Origin: BRH-c25 sp964619815
GTDB taxonomy: Bacteria; Bacillota; Clostridia; Lutisporales; Lutisporaceae
Length of the DNA stretch: 16,721 bases
Reading direction: 5' to 3'
Assembly: GCA_964619815.1 (NCBI GenBank)
Contig: CAZUGK010000086.1
Span: 1-16,721 of the forward strand
Shown: one piece after another, positions 1-6,914 of the stretch
How positions within the stretch are numbered: the stretch's first letter is position 1
Layout of the letters: each line of letters starts with the position of its first letter
Notes under the pieces: generated by a model
Told to the model about the DNA's origin: nothing
Database searches by the model: none
What the model saw: the letters and a program-made list of their open reading frames with translations, nothing else
Made by a program: the position numbers and the translations under genes

Positions 1-139
1 TCCCCGAACCTGAGGGCCCCATAAGAGAAACAAACTCCCCTTGATTTATTGCAAGATTAACATCCTTTAATACTTCTATACTCACTTCACCCAGCTTGTA
101 TGTCTTACATAAGTCAAATGCTTCAATAATGTTTTCCAT
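1..139 (-). CDS. ABC transporter ATP-binding protein, N-terminal fragment (runs off left edge)
   Basis: The reverse strand from 139 reads MENIIEAFDLCKTYKLGEVS and then, after about 18 more residues, GEFVSLMGPSGSG, the beginning of a Walker A P-loop. The layout (KTY...V.VLKDVNL...GEFVSLMGPSGSG) is that of the MacB/LolD-type ATPases that pair with FtsX-family permeases. Only 46 codons are in the window, so the signature, Walker B and H-loop cannot be checked. The ATG has a good ribosome site (GGAAGTGGGAGC) and lies 11 bases after the stop of the permease gene, so the two form one transcription unit and presumably one complex. The substrate cannot be told; a role in export of a lipid, peptide or antimicrobial, or in envelope maintenance, is inference from the family. 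Confidence 0.88.
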   Translation of the reverse strand, partial: MENIIEAFDLCKTYKLGEVSIEVLKDVNLAINQGEFVSLMGPSGSG

Positions 140-150
140 GCTCCCACTTC

Positions 151-2644
151 CTATTCATATTTAATGGCTTCTATTATATTTAGCTTCGAAGATCTCAGGG
201 CAGGCCCGACAGATGCAACTATGGTGATGACAATCCCCCCAACCATACAAGCAGCCAAAGAAATCCATGAAATCTGTATGAAATCCTTCATAGAGCCTCC
301 TAATGCTTCTATCAACTTTTCTACATTCATTATGAGAAGCAAGCCGATTATAATGCCTATCAAGCCGCCTATTAAGCCTCCGGTAAAAGCCTCTATAAAA
401 ATCATTTTCAGAGTCTGCCTTTTATTCATCCCTACTGAGCGCATAATAGCCAATGAACGCTTACGATCAATAAAGCTTATTATCAAATTATTGAAAACAC
501 CGAAAACGCAAATAACCAATGCCATGATCCCAAAGCCCTTGAATATTCCCAGAATTTTGCTATTCCCCTCCATGCTTTCTTCCATCATTTGTTTCATCGA
601 TCTTACCCATGGATTTTTGTTTTTAAACTTTTCCTGTATGTTTTTTACTACCTCTTCCACATCTTTATTTGTTTTTATATATATCTCGCTGTAGTCTTTC
701 ACCGACATATCAGATTTTAAATAACGCTCACCAATAAGCGCATATTTGCCGTCAAAACGGTTTGATTCAATAAATCCTACTACTTTATACTCAAATATAC
801 CCTTTTCCGCTTTTAGTTTCAGATAATCTCCCTTTTCAATTCCATATTCATCTTTAAATATATTTGTAACAATGATATTTCTTCCTTCATCCAATTCTTC
901 CACCAGCTTTTCTGCTTCACCCTCAATATCCAGGTTCATATAATCAAGTGTTTTAGCCTTATTTACCCCAAGTATGCCTCTTATTTCAGCATTTTTTCCC
1001 ACAACTTGAAACTGGCCGTATTTTTGATATTCCCCATATATATCATAAACTCCATCCACGGAAAGCAGCCTGCTTTCTGTGGAACGATCCATAGGCCAGG
1101 ACCAAAAAGATATATCATATTTGTTATCCTTGAAGTATTTTACCGTATCATTGACTATGCTTTGGCTCAATGTATTAATCATAAGAAGTACTGAAATAGA
1201 TATACCCAATAAGATAATATTATTCAAGCTGTTTTTGTTATCCCTTAAGTTCTGAGCAGCCANNNNNNNNNNCCCACATATATGGCTTGAAATATCTTTA
1301 GAAAACTATTGGTAATATAGGGTACAAGCATTACAACAGCAGGCACCAGTAAGAACATGCATATAATACCCGTAGCTATTGCCATATTCTCAGGTACAAC
1401 CCTAGGCCCTGCAATGCCTATAGCTAAGAATAATACCCCCAGTATAGTTTTCCATCGCTTCTTCTTAACTTTTTTCTCTATGGAATTCAATACAATATCC
1501 CTTATTGGAATCTTAGCCACCTTTCTAATGGGCAAAAAGGAGCTGATTAATGCCAAACCCAAACCAACACCAAATCCCATAAGCAATTGCCCCGGAGTAT
1601 AATAAGCCTTGAAATTAACATTTGATTCCCATATAGGCGTAATTTGCCTTAACATAAGCTTTAAGACGCTTATTCCCAGAAAATCTCCGAGTGTGCCTCC
1701 TAAAACACCATATACAAAACTTTCGGCCATTAAAACACGGTTTGTCATTTTCTTGGTTGCGCCGATGCTGCGAAATGTCCCTATTACAGGAAGGCGTTCA
1801 GCCATGATTACTTTGAAGGAGGTATAAATTATAAACATGCTTAAAATCAGGACAAATGCAACAATAACCAGGAACATTGCAGATATTTGCTGGGTTTCAC
1901 TCTTTAGCATTGCCTTTGATATGGTANNNNNNNNNNCTCAACCCTGCACATGGGATAAGCCTTTGAAAGCTCCTCCACCATCATATCCTGATTGGAAGAA
2001 TCCTCAAGGCCTACATATAATACATGTACCTTGCCATTGTTGCCGTAAAGCTCTGCCATTGTCTCTCTTGGAACAATAATATATGTGCTCTGCCCATCCT
2101 CTGCAAAAGGACCCACAGGCTGTGAAATTCCCGAAACTATAAACCATTTTTTGAACCCCTGCATATTAATTCCCATTGAATCACCGGGTTTTAAGTTGTA
2201 TTTTTCTGCCATTCCCTTTCCAATGATAGCCTTATTACCTTTGAAAGGGCTTAATTGGTGCTGCTGGTCCAGTATTATGGGATTCATCTTCTCCAGGTCT
2301 TCCAGGTTGATACCTTGTATTTCTATTTGGACAGTTTCGCCCTTTGCCTTATATTCTCCACTCCCCCACACCATACCGGCAGCATATTTCACCCCTCCCT
2401 GGTAGTTATCCAGCAGGTTGGGGGAAATAACGCCTGTTTTTGATTGTTCACCTGCGCCTATTGTAATATCGGAATTGCCGATATATTTTCGCATTTGCTC
2501 CATAATCATCATCTCCACTGTTGTGGAGATAGCTGTTGATGCAAAAAATAAGGCCGAGGATAGTATAATAGAAAGCAGGATTAAGAACGTCCTGAGCTTT
2601 TTCTCTCTGATATTTCTGAGTGTGAATTTAATAATAATAGACAC
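151..2644 (-). CDS. FtsX-family ABC transporter permease (one gene cut by two assembly gaps)
   Basis: Three open stretches in different frames (2644-1937, 1926-1273, 1262-151) read as one MacB/FtsX-type permease of about 820 residues. The first has a membrane helix near residues 20-42 and a MacB-like extracellular domain. The second begins TISKAMLKSETQQ and carries a first FtsX domain (GTFRSIGATKKM). The third begins AAQNLRDNKNSLNN and holds a second extracellular domain and a second FtsX domain (AIMRSVGMNKRQ), ending IIEAIKYE. The frame changes fall exactly at the N10 runs at 1927 and 1263, so they are assembly artefacts and not mutations. The start is GTG at 2644 with AGAAGGTG upstream. In the family, two FtsX domains of four helices in all work with a cytoplasmic ATPase, here encoded just downstream. 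The substrate is unknown. Confidence 0.85.
1263..1272. other. Assembly gap (N10) inside the permease gene
   Basis: Ten Ns. The reading frame on the left side (AAQNLRDNK) is out of register with that on the right side (LKIFQAIYV), so the true gap length is not ten. Confidence 0.97.
1927..1936. other. Assembly gap (N10) inside the permease gene
   Basis: Ten Ns between the end of the first extracellular domain (YPMCRVE) and the start of the first FtsX domain (TISKAMLKSETQQ). The frames disagree across it, so the length is a placeholder. The protein logic suggests that only a few residues are missing. Confidence 0.97.
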
Positions 2645-2728
2645 TTGTTCACCTTCTGTTCACTTAATAGTCCATTAGTATATACGTACAATTTTGGAAA
2701 ATTACTTCCTTTTTTGCACTTTTTATAC

Positions 2729-2758
2729 TCATAACATATTATAACTTATAAATGTCAA
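2729..2758 (-). promoter_or_regulatory. Possible promoter of the FtsX permease/ATPase unit
   Basis: On the minus strand TTGACA (2758-2753) is followed after 18 bases by TTATGA (2734-2729), in a very AT-rich stretch about 85 bases before the GTG start. The -35 box is a perfect match, the -10 box is weak, and overlapping TATAAT-like words make the exact -10 uncertain. Confidence 0.35.
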
Positions 2759-2913
2759 TTGATGGGTATATTACGACACATGTTCATGTAAATAAAAAGA
2801 GATTGTGGTAAGCCTATTATTTTCCTGATTTGTTATACACGGCGTAAGCGTCATCAATGTTGTATTGCTCTGATTCATGATTGCTCTCTGCTCCTGCCGT
2901 CACAAGTAAAATA

Positions 2914-2947
2914 GGGGTCAGGCTTGAATTATTTCAAGCCCGACCCC
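2914..2947 (-). terminator. Palindrome 3' of the FlxA-like gene, likely terminator or REP-like element
   Basis: GGGGTCAGGCTTGAA (2914-2928) pairs with TTCAAGCCCGACCCC (2933-2947) around a 4-base loop, with one mismatch. It begins 18 bases past the stop of the minus-strand FlxA-like gene. On that strand the stem is followed by TATTTTA, a modest U-tract. The GGGGTCAGGC core resembles REP-like palindromes scattered in many genomes, so it may be a repeat doing double duty as a terminator. Confidence 0.55.
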
Positions 2948-2965
2948 ACGTTTTCCACCTCAAGG

Positions 2966-3409
2966 CTATATCTGAATATCGATTGTTCTTCCTTGATTTG
3001 CTACACCTTTTTTTAAGCGTTCATTTGCTGTTTCATAGCTGTCTTCCGAAGCTGCAGGCTTATTACCGCCTGCAGTTTGTGTCTGAGCTTTATCCCCTGC
3101 ATTGTCAACAACCGGGTCTTGGTTTTTATCTTCTTCATAATATGTATCATTTTTGTTTGAAGCAGTCTTATAATCAGGCTTCATTTTTTCCATCTGCTTT
3201 TGCCTGATTTGTGCATCAATTTCATTTATCTGCTCAGTCAATCCCTCGATCCTTTCCTGCTTCATTTCCATATCCATTTCGCTTTGTTTCACTTTATTAA
3301 TCTGTTCCTGAAGCCGCATCTTATATTTTTGAAGATAATAAATTTCTTTATCGACAGGCGAAGTCGCTATTAAAGCAAGGTTGCTGGATGAAACTCTGCT
3401 AACCTCCAT
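2966..3409 (-). CDS. FlxA-like coiled-coil protein
   Basis: This is a 147-residue soluble protein with no signal peptide or membrane helix. Residues about 18-75 form a charged, heptad-rich coiled coil (KEIYYLQKYKMRLQEQINKV through NEIDAQIRQKQMEK), which matches the FlxA-like family. It is followed by a low-complexity hydrophilic tail rich in D, N, Q and T (about 78-128), and the protein ends RTIDIQI. The biochemical role of FlxA-like proteins is not established. They were named from a flagellar-sigma-dependent gene in E. coli, but nothing here links this gene to flagella. The ATG at 3409 is preceded by AAAGGG at a slightly long spacing. It is probably a single-gene unit, ending at the palindrome just downstream. 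The family call rests on the coiled-coil pattern and length. Confidence 0.7.
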   Translation of the reverse strand: MEVSRVSSSNLALIATSPVDKEIYYLQKYKMRLQEQINKVKQSEMDMEMKQERIEGLTEQINEIDAQIRQKQMEKMKPDYKTASNKNDTYYEEDKNQDPVVDNAGDKAQTQTAGGNKPAASEDSYETANERLKKGVANQGRTIDIQI

Positions 3410-3521
3410 TTTAGCACGACCCTTTCTATTATTTGCATTTGCATTAATTTACTTATCTTATTAAATATATCGTACATTTCTCAGAAACATTTAGTAGTTT
3501 CTAGAAAAATAAGACTTCTAT

Positions 3522-3543
3522 GGTGCCAGGGAAGCCTCCGAAA
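3522..3543. repeat. Solitary copy of the GGTGCC...CTCCGAAA terminal-repeat sequence
   Basis: GGTGCCAGGGAAGCCTCCGA followed by AA is nearly identical to the terminal inverted repeats of the element at 14951-15125: over these 22 bases it differs at one position from the right end (read in reverse complement) and at two from the left end. No partner repeat was found nearby, so it is a lone end or a relic. It lies between the FlxA-like gene and the small membrane-protein gene. Confidence 0.6.
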
Positions 3544-3563
3544 GTGGTCAAAGAACCCTTTCC

Positions 3564-3755
3564 TCAGTACCTATGCCTATACTTATGCTTTGTAAGCATC
3601 TCAATGTCAAATATAAGGCTCCTCAAATCCTTCTGCTTCTCCTCAAGATCTTTCCTCCGGTATTCGTAAAACAAAGCAACGGCCAAAATAACTAACTGTG
3701 CTGCAATAAAAACAAATCCCTCACTAATGCTGCCAAACATAAAAAAATCATGCAT
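3564..3755 (-). CDS. Small one-helix membrane protein, function unknown
   Basis: The sequence starts MHDFFMFGSISEGFVFIAAQ and has one hydrophobic helix (about residues 12-30), followed by a charged cytoplasmic-type tail: YEYRRKDLEEKQKDLRSLIF...KHKYRHRY. I chose the ATG at 3755 because AAGGGGG lies 8 bases upstream. An ATG 8 codons earlier (3779) would place that site inside the coding region and has no clear ribosome site. The protein is 63 residues long. The tail after the helix is amphipathic and could be a short coiled coil. I recognise no family. The regular start, compact charge pattern and good ribosome site suggest a real gene and not a chance frame. Confidence 0.6.
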   Translation of the reverse strand: MHDFFMFGSISEGFVFIAAQLVILAVALFYEYRRKDLEEKQKDLRSLIFDIEMLTKHKYRHRY

Positions 3756-3790
3756 GCCCCATACCCCCTTGCCTCGCAAGCTGGATACAA

Positions 3791-4141
3791 CTAGTACTTT
3801 TTATCAACACAATCATAAGGTTTTACATTACTATTAAGTGTTATGTTATATAAGGTATTTCCGCTATTATCTACACTCTTAGTCGTTGATACAGAAAATT
3901 TCATCCCTTTAGCCAAATAGTCAAGATATATATAATCTATTTTATTTTTTACTTTTAGCGGAATTTCGGGTTCAAAAGTTTCTCCTTCGGTTGTAATTAT
4001 TTGCTTTTGATCAATTAATATCCTAACAATTTGGTCTGGTTGGTCTTTTTTATAAGAGAATATTAGCTTGTCTAGGAGATAATATAATTTGGAGACAAAA
4101 CCAAAGGCTTGAGAAACCTGTATTAATGGGTTTTTTGTTCT
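3791..4141 (-). pseudogene. 5'-truncated open frame (C-terminal gene fragment), family unknown
   Basis: The minus strand is open for 116 codons and ends at TAG (3793-3791). It reads RTKNPLIQVSQAFGFVSKLY near its beginning, then ...DQPDQIVRILIDQKQIITTE... and ends TLNSNVKPYDCVDKKY. The composition is protein-like, with alternating hydrophobic strands and charged turns. No ATG, GTG, TTG or CTG occurs in frame before the TTG/ATG pair about 77-80 codons in. Upstream, the frame meets stops just inside the end of the XdhC-family gene. It therefore looks like the 3' part of a gene whose beginning was lost where it now joins the XdhC gene. An unrecognised short gene using a rare start is the alternative. 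No function can be assigned. Confidence 0.45.
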
Positions 4142-5231
4142 ATCCTCTGCAAGACTCTATTAAAACCTGCATTACCCCACCACAAACCATACCTTCATCT
4201 TCAGCAATATCACCTGTCATGTCAACGTCTTGGATTTTATAGCCTTCATCCCTGATTATATCGATGGCTGTCCTTATTACTGCTCCTTCACTGCATCCAC
4301 CGCCAATGCTTCCCATAGTCCTTCCATCCGGCCATACAAGCATCTTCGCGCCTGCTTTTCTCGGAGTTGAACCTTTTGTAGAGATTACTGTAACTATGGC
4401 TTTAGCTCCGCTGCCGGTTTTTCCCAGTTCCGTCAGAACCTCCCGATCAAACTCCGGCCAATTTATCTTTTCACGTGAAGTATGTGTGTTTGATGCAGTA
4501 GTAAGCCGTTTATAGCTTATAACCTGGGCTATAATGGATATTGCTATCTCCTCAGGAGTTATTGCACCTATCTCCAAACCTATTGGTGCATTAACCCCGT
4601 CTATTTTTTCTCTGGGATACCCTTCACTTAAAAGCTGTTCTTTTACACTTTGAACCCTGCGTTTTGAACCTATCATACCTACATATGCAGTATCATACTT
4701 TAAAACCTGCCTCAGACAAGTTATATCATGTCTGTGACCGCGAGTTACAATCACTGCAAAGGCGGATTTATTTAAATTAAGTAAGCCGACGCTTTTCTCA
4801 AAATTCTCACAGATAACTTTTTCAGCATCAGGAAATCGCTGCTTGTTGGCAAACACAGGCCTGTCGTCAGCGACCGTCACTGAAAATCCTGCTTTTGAAC
4901 CGAACTCAACCAGTGGTTTTGCAATATGCCCACCCCCCAAAACAATCAAGCGGCTTTCAGGGAAATACGGCTCAACTAAATATGCTGCCCGGTCTGTTCC
5001 TTCAACAAACCGGAGGTTTCCGGATTTCAAGGCATCCACTGCGTTTTCTAAAACAGTATCATCGATATTATCAGATGACTTGCAGTTATCCAAAATATCT
5101 TCCCCAAGTATATCCTTAGCCGTATATGCAGCTTTTCCAGAATTCTCTTTTACTAAAGCTGTGATAACTACAGCCTTCTTACCTGTATTCAATCTATCAA
5201 TTACAGTTTTATAGATACTCGTACTTGTCAT
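4140..5231 (-). CDS. XdhC/CoxI-family molybdenum hydroxylase accessory protein
   Basis: This 363-residue protein belongs to the family that loads and matures the molybdenum cofactor of xanthine-dehydrogenase-type enzymes. Residues 1-90 are a weak, diverged XdhC/CoxI-like region. Residues 94-240 are the Rossmann XdhC_C domain (LIVLGGGHIAKPLVEFGSKA, then VADDRP at 120-125, TRGH at 163-166 and GMIGSKRR at 185-192). Residues about 263-361 are a well-conserved XdhC_CoxI domain (STKGSTPRKAGAKML at 284-298, GSIGGGCSEG at 307-316, GMVCGG at 347-352). In most XdhC proteins the CoxI domain comes first, so this order is unusual. The ATG has a very strong ribosome site (GAAGGGGGGGAGC). No hydroxylase, dehydrogenase or cofactor-synthesis gene lies in the window, so its partner enzyme is unknown. 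It is apparently a single-gene unit. Confidence 0.88.
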   Translation of the reverse strand: MTSTSIYKTVIDRLNTGKKAVVITALVKENSGKAAYTAKDILGEDILDNCKSSDNIDDTVLENAVDALKSGNLRFVEGTDRAAYLVEPYFPESRLIVLGGGHIAKPLVEFGSKAGFSVTVADDRPVFANKQRFPDAEKVICENFEKSVGLLNLNKSAFAVIVTRGHRHDITCLRQVLKYDTAYVGMIGSKRRVQSVKEQLLSEGYPREKIDGVNAPIGLEIGAITPEEIAISIIAQVISYKRLTTASNTHTSREKINWPEFDREVLTELGKTGSGAKAIVTVISTKGSTPRKAGAKMLVWPDGRTMGSIGGGCSEGAVIRTAIDIIRDEGYKIQDVDMTGDIAEDEGMVCGGVMQVLIESCRG

Positions 5232-5391
5232 ATGCTCCCCCCCTTCTTTTTATTGTAATATTCCACTCACCATAAATCAATCTCTCAGAAATTTGTCACA
5301 TGCTTTTATACTATCATAAAAGTGTTACGAATGCCTTAGAAAGCATTGGGGACGGTTTGCTTCTTTACCTACCACTACTTTTGCAAAATAA

Positions 5392-5419
5392 AGGATAGGC
5401 ACTATTCAATACCTATCCT
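5392..5419 (-). terminator. Terminator at the end of the sugar operon
   Basis: On the minus strand AGGATAGG and CCTATCCT form a perfect 8-bp stem around a 12-base loop, followed directly by TTATTTT. It lies about 107 bases after the stop of the GatZ-family gene. A diverged copy of the same hairpin is found at 13833-13861. The rest of 5232-5525 holds the upstream region of the XdhC-family gene and AT-rich spacer, with no gene. Confidence 0.65.
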
Positions 5420-5525
5420 AAGCAAATTTATTAGTTTATGCATTTTTCATCGATAATATGCAACAGAATACTGGAATACTCCCATATTAACCTCAATAAT
5501 TCTCATATTGGCTTGATATTAATGA

Positions 5526-6833
5526 TTATCTAGAATTAATTGTTGCAAATAAATAGTCGTCAATACATTCTCCTATGTGGTCAAGTATCAGGTCTTCCGC
5601 ACGCTTTTGCAGTTCTCCTTTTCGAACATACTTATATTGAACAGGCATATACTGGCTTATAAGTGTTTCTGGAATTTCAGTCGAATCCAGATTTTTTACC
5701 AATTGCTTTATTGAAGCCTGAACCTTTGATTCATTCAAATAATACCGGCACCTGTCAGAAAGGCTGAATGCTCTGGAGAACCTCAAATATGCATCATCCC
5801 CGTGATAGTGCTTGACCCAGTAACCGGGATTTTCGAGCATTGCCTCATCCAGAGTTTTTCTATAATTGCTTAATACTATATTTCTATCTCTGAATATTTC
5901 TTTTTCAATGTTCTCAAGTGCAAATAAAGACTCTCTAAGATAGTATGTCAAAGCCGGACCTACTTTCAAAATGGCAATGCCGTCTTCTACCATTCTTCTG
6001 AGATTCTCTTTTGTTTGGTAGTCCGTTGAATGCCCTTCAAAAACAAACTTTTTATTATTTTTTATGAATGCGCTAAGTCTCTGCGCCTTTTCACGGTCGT
6101 AATCAAATACTTCCGAATCGCCGAATTCCACTCCCGGCTGAACGACAAGCCCCAGTACCCTTTCCCATGCATCCAGCAGCTTTCTTTCTTTAAATTTTTC
6201 GTTGAACATTTGTACTGTTTTTTCGCAATCTTCTGCAGAGGTAGCCGAAATGCTGTCTTCTGCTTCTTGGGCACCACCAGGAATTGGCACTTCACTGCCA
6301 ATTATATATACCGGAGGTATTGCACCAGGATCCTCAGCCTTTTTTCTTAGATACGCATTTTCTGCAATCTCACAAAGAAAAGCGCCCCTAGAAGCAATCA
6401 ACGCTTCATCCAGCCTGACAGAGGTATCATCATCCGCCAAACGCATGCTTGTATCAATATGGATTTTTGTGAAACCTGCCTCTACATATTGTCTGACAAG
6501 TTCAGCCGCTTCTCTCATTGCATGTTTCTCATCCATATTGGTCCATGTCAGGGGACCCAAATGATCCCCTCCGAGAATCAGTTTATCGAGGGGGAAATTT
6601 TCTTTCTTCGCCAGATTATTTACATATCTGTAGAAATCCGAAGGCGTCATCCCTGTATAGCCCCCATGCTGATTCACCTGGTTTGCAGTGGATTCAATCA
6701 GTAAATAAGAATTGTATTTCTTGACTCTTTGCATTGCAGCTTTAAGAACATACTCATTGGCGCTGCAGCATGAGAAAATGCCGGAGCTTACTCCTTTTTT
6801 CTGTAAACTAACAATTTCCTGAATGTGATGCAT
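5526..6833 (-). CDS. gatZ: GatZ/KbaZ-family protein (PF08013), probable tagatose-6-phosphate 4-epimerase
   Basis: The protein has 435 residues, the usual full length for the family. Family motifs are present in order: LIESTANQVNQHGGYTGM (45-62), LGGDHLGP (87-94), KIHIDTSM (123-130), and GSEVPIPGGAQE in the middle. The family was named as the non-catalytic subunit of tagatose-bisphosphate aldolase. PF08013 members from sugar-ABC operons have since been shown to epimerise tagatose 6-phosphate to fructose 6-phosphate at C4. No catalytic class II aldolase (GatY/KbaY) lies in this operon, and a PfkB kinase does, so I favour the epimerase role. The ATG at 6833 has GGAAAGGATAAAAT upstream. It is the last gene of the operon, separated from the binding-protein gene by a strong hairpin, so it may be expressed at a lower or independently tuned level. 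Confidence 0.9.
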   Translation of the reverse strand: MHHIQEIVSLQKKGVSSGIFSCCSANEYVLKAAMQRVKKYNSYLLIESTANQVNQHGGYTGMTPSDFYRYVNNLAKKENFPLDKLILGGDHLGPLTWTNMDEKHAMREAAELVRQYVEAGFTKIHIDTSMRLADDDTSVRLDEALIASRGAFLCEIAENAYLRKKAEDPGAIPPVYIIGSEVPIPGGAQEAEDSISATSAEDCEKTVQMFNEKFKERKLLDAWERVLGLVVQPGVEFGDSEVFDYDREKAQRLSAFIKNNKKFVFEGHSTDYQTKENLRRMVEDGIAILKVGPALTYYLRESLFALENIEKEIFRDRNIVLSNYRKTLDEAMLENPGYWVKHYHGDDAYLRFSRAFSLSDRCRYYLNESKVQASIKQLVKNLDSTEIPETLISQYMPVQYKYVRKGELQKRAEDLILDHIGECIDDYLFATINSR

Positions 6834-6850
6834 ATTTTATCCTTTCCGAA

Positions 6851-6884
6851 AAGAAAGGCTAAAAATTTCTTTTTAGCCTTTCTT
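6851..6884 (-). terminator. Intra-operon hairpin between binding protein and GatZ-family gene
   Basis: AAGAAAGGCTAAAAA (6851-6865) is a perfect 15-bp inverted match of 6870-6884, with a 4-base loop. On the minus strand the 3' arm runs into TTCTTTTCGG, a broken U-tract, and the GatZ ribosome site (GGAAAGG) follows at once. It is either a partial terminator or a 3' stabiliser of the abundant binding-protein mRNA. It lies 30 bases after the stop of the binding-protein gene. Confidence 0.7.
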
Positions 6885-6914
6885 CATCTATATATGATTT
6901 GAAATCAAACTAAA

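Larger units (their letters stand above)
2645..2965. other. Intergenic stretch with a palindrome and a possible gene relic
   Basis: This 320-base gap holds the permease promoter region (about 2645-2760), an AT-rich spacer, and a palindrome at 2914-2947. Between them, the minus strand from 2913 to 2817 reads LVTAGAESNHESEQYNIDD and 10 more residues before TAA TAG. That looks like the end of a former protein. It has no start and no recognised family. A 35-codon ATG frame (2878-2771, minus, MNQSNTTLMTLTP...) overlaps it. Neither is strong enough to be called a gene. Confidence 0.4.

Noticed and set aside
164..694. Plus-strand open frame of 176 codons opposite the permease
   Set aside because: It is antisense to a well-recognised FtsX domain, has no ribosome site, and its composition is the mirror of the real frame.
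151..1910. Two separate short permease genes
   Set aside because: The apparent starts (1227, 1910) lie inside continuous FtsX-type protein sequence, and the frame changes coincide with the N10 runs.
2771..2878. 35-codon minus-strand ATG frame (MNQSNTTLMTLTP...)
   Set aside because: The possible ribosome site is too far from the ATG and no family is recognised. It is kept only as part of a possible gene relic; a weak likeness to sortase C-termini (TLMT-TP) is too short to claim.
2881..3207. Plus-strand open frame of 108 codons
   Set aside because: It runs through the palindrome and opposite the FlxA-like gene, with no family signal and no ribosome site.
5341..5370. GGGGACGGTTTGCTTC word that resembles ends of REP-type repeats
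   Set aside because: It is a single occurrence in the window with no inverted partner and no nearby tyrosine transposase.
6062..6301. Minus-strand frame of 79 codons inside the GatZ-family gene
   Set aside because: It is a shifted-frame shadow of a well-conserved gene.
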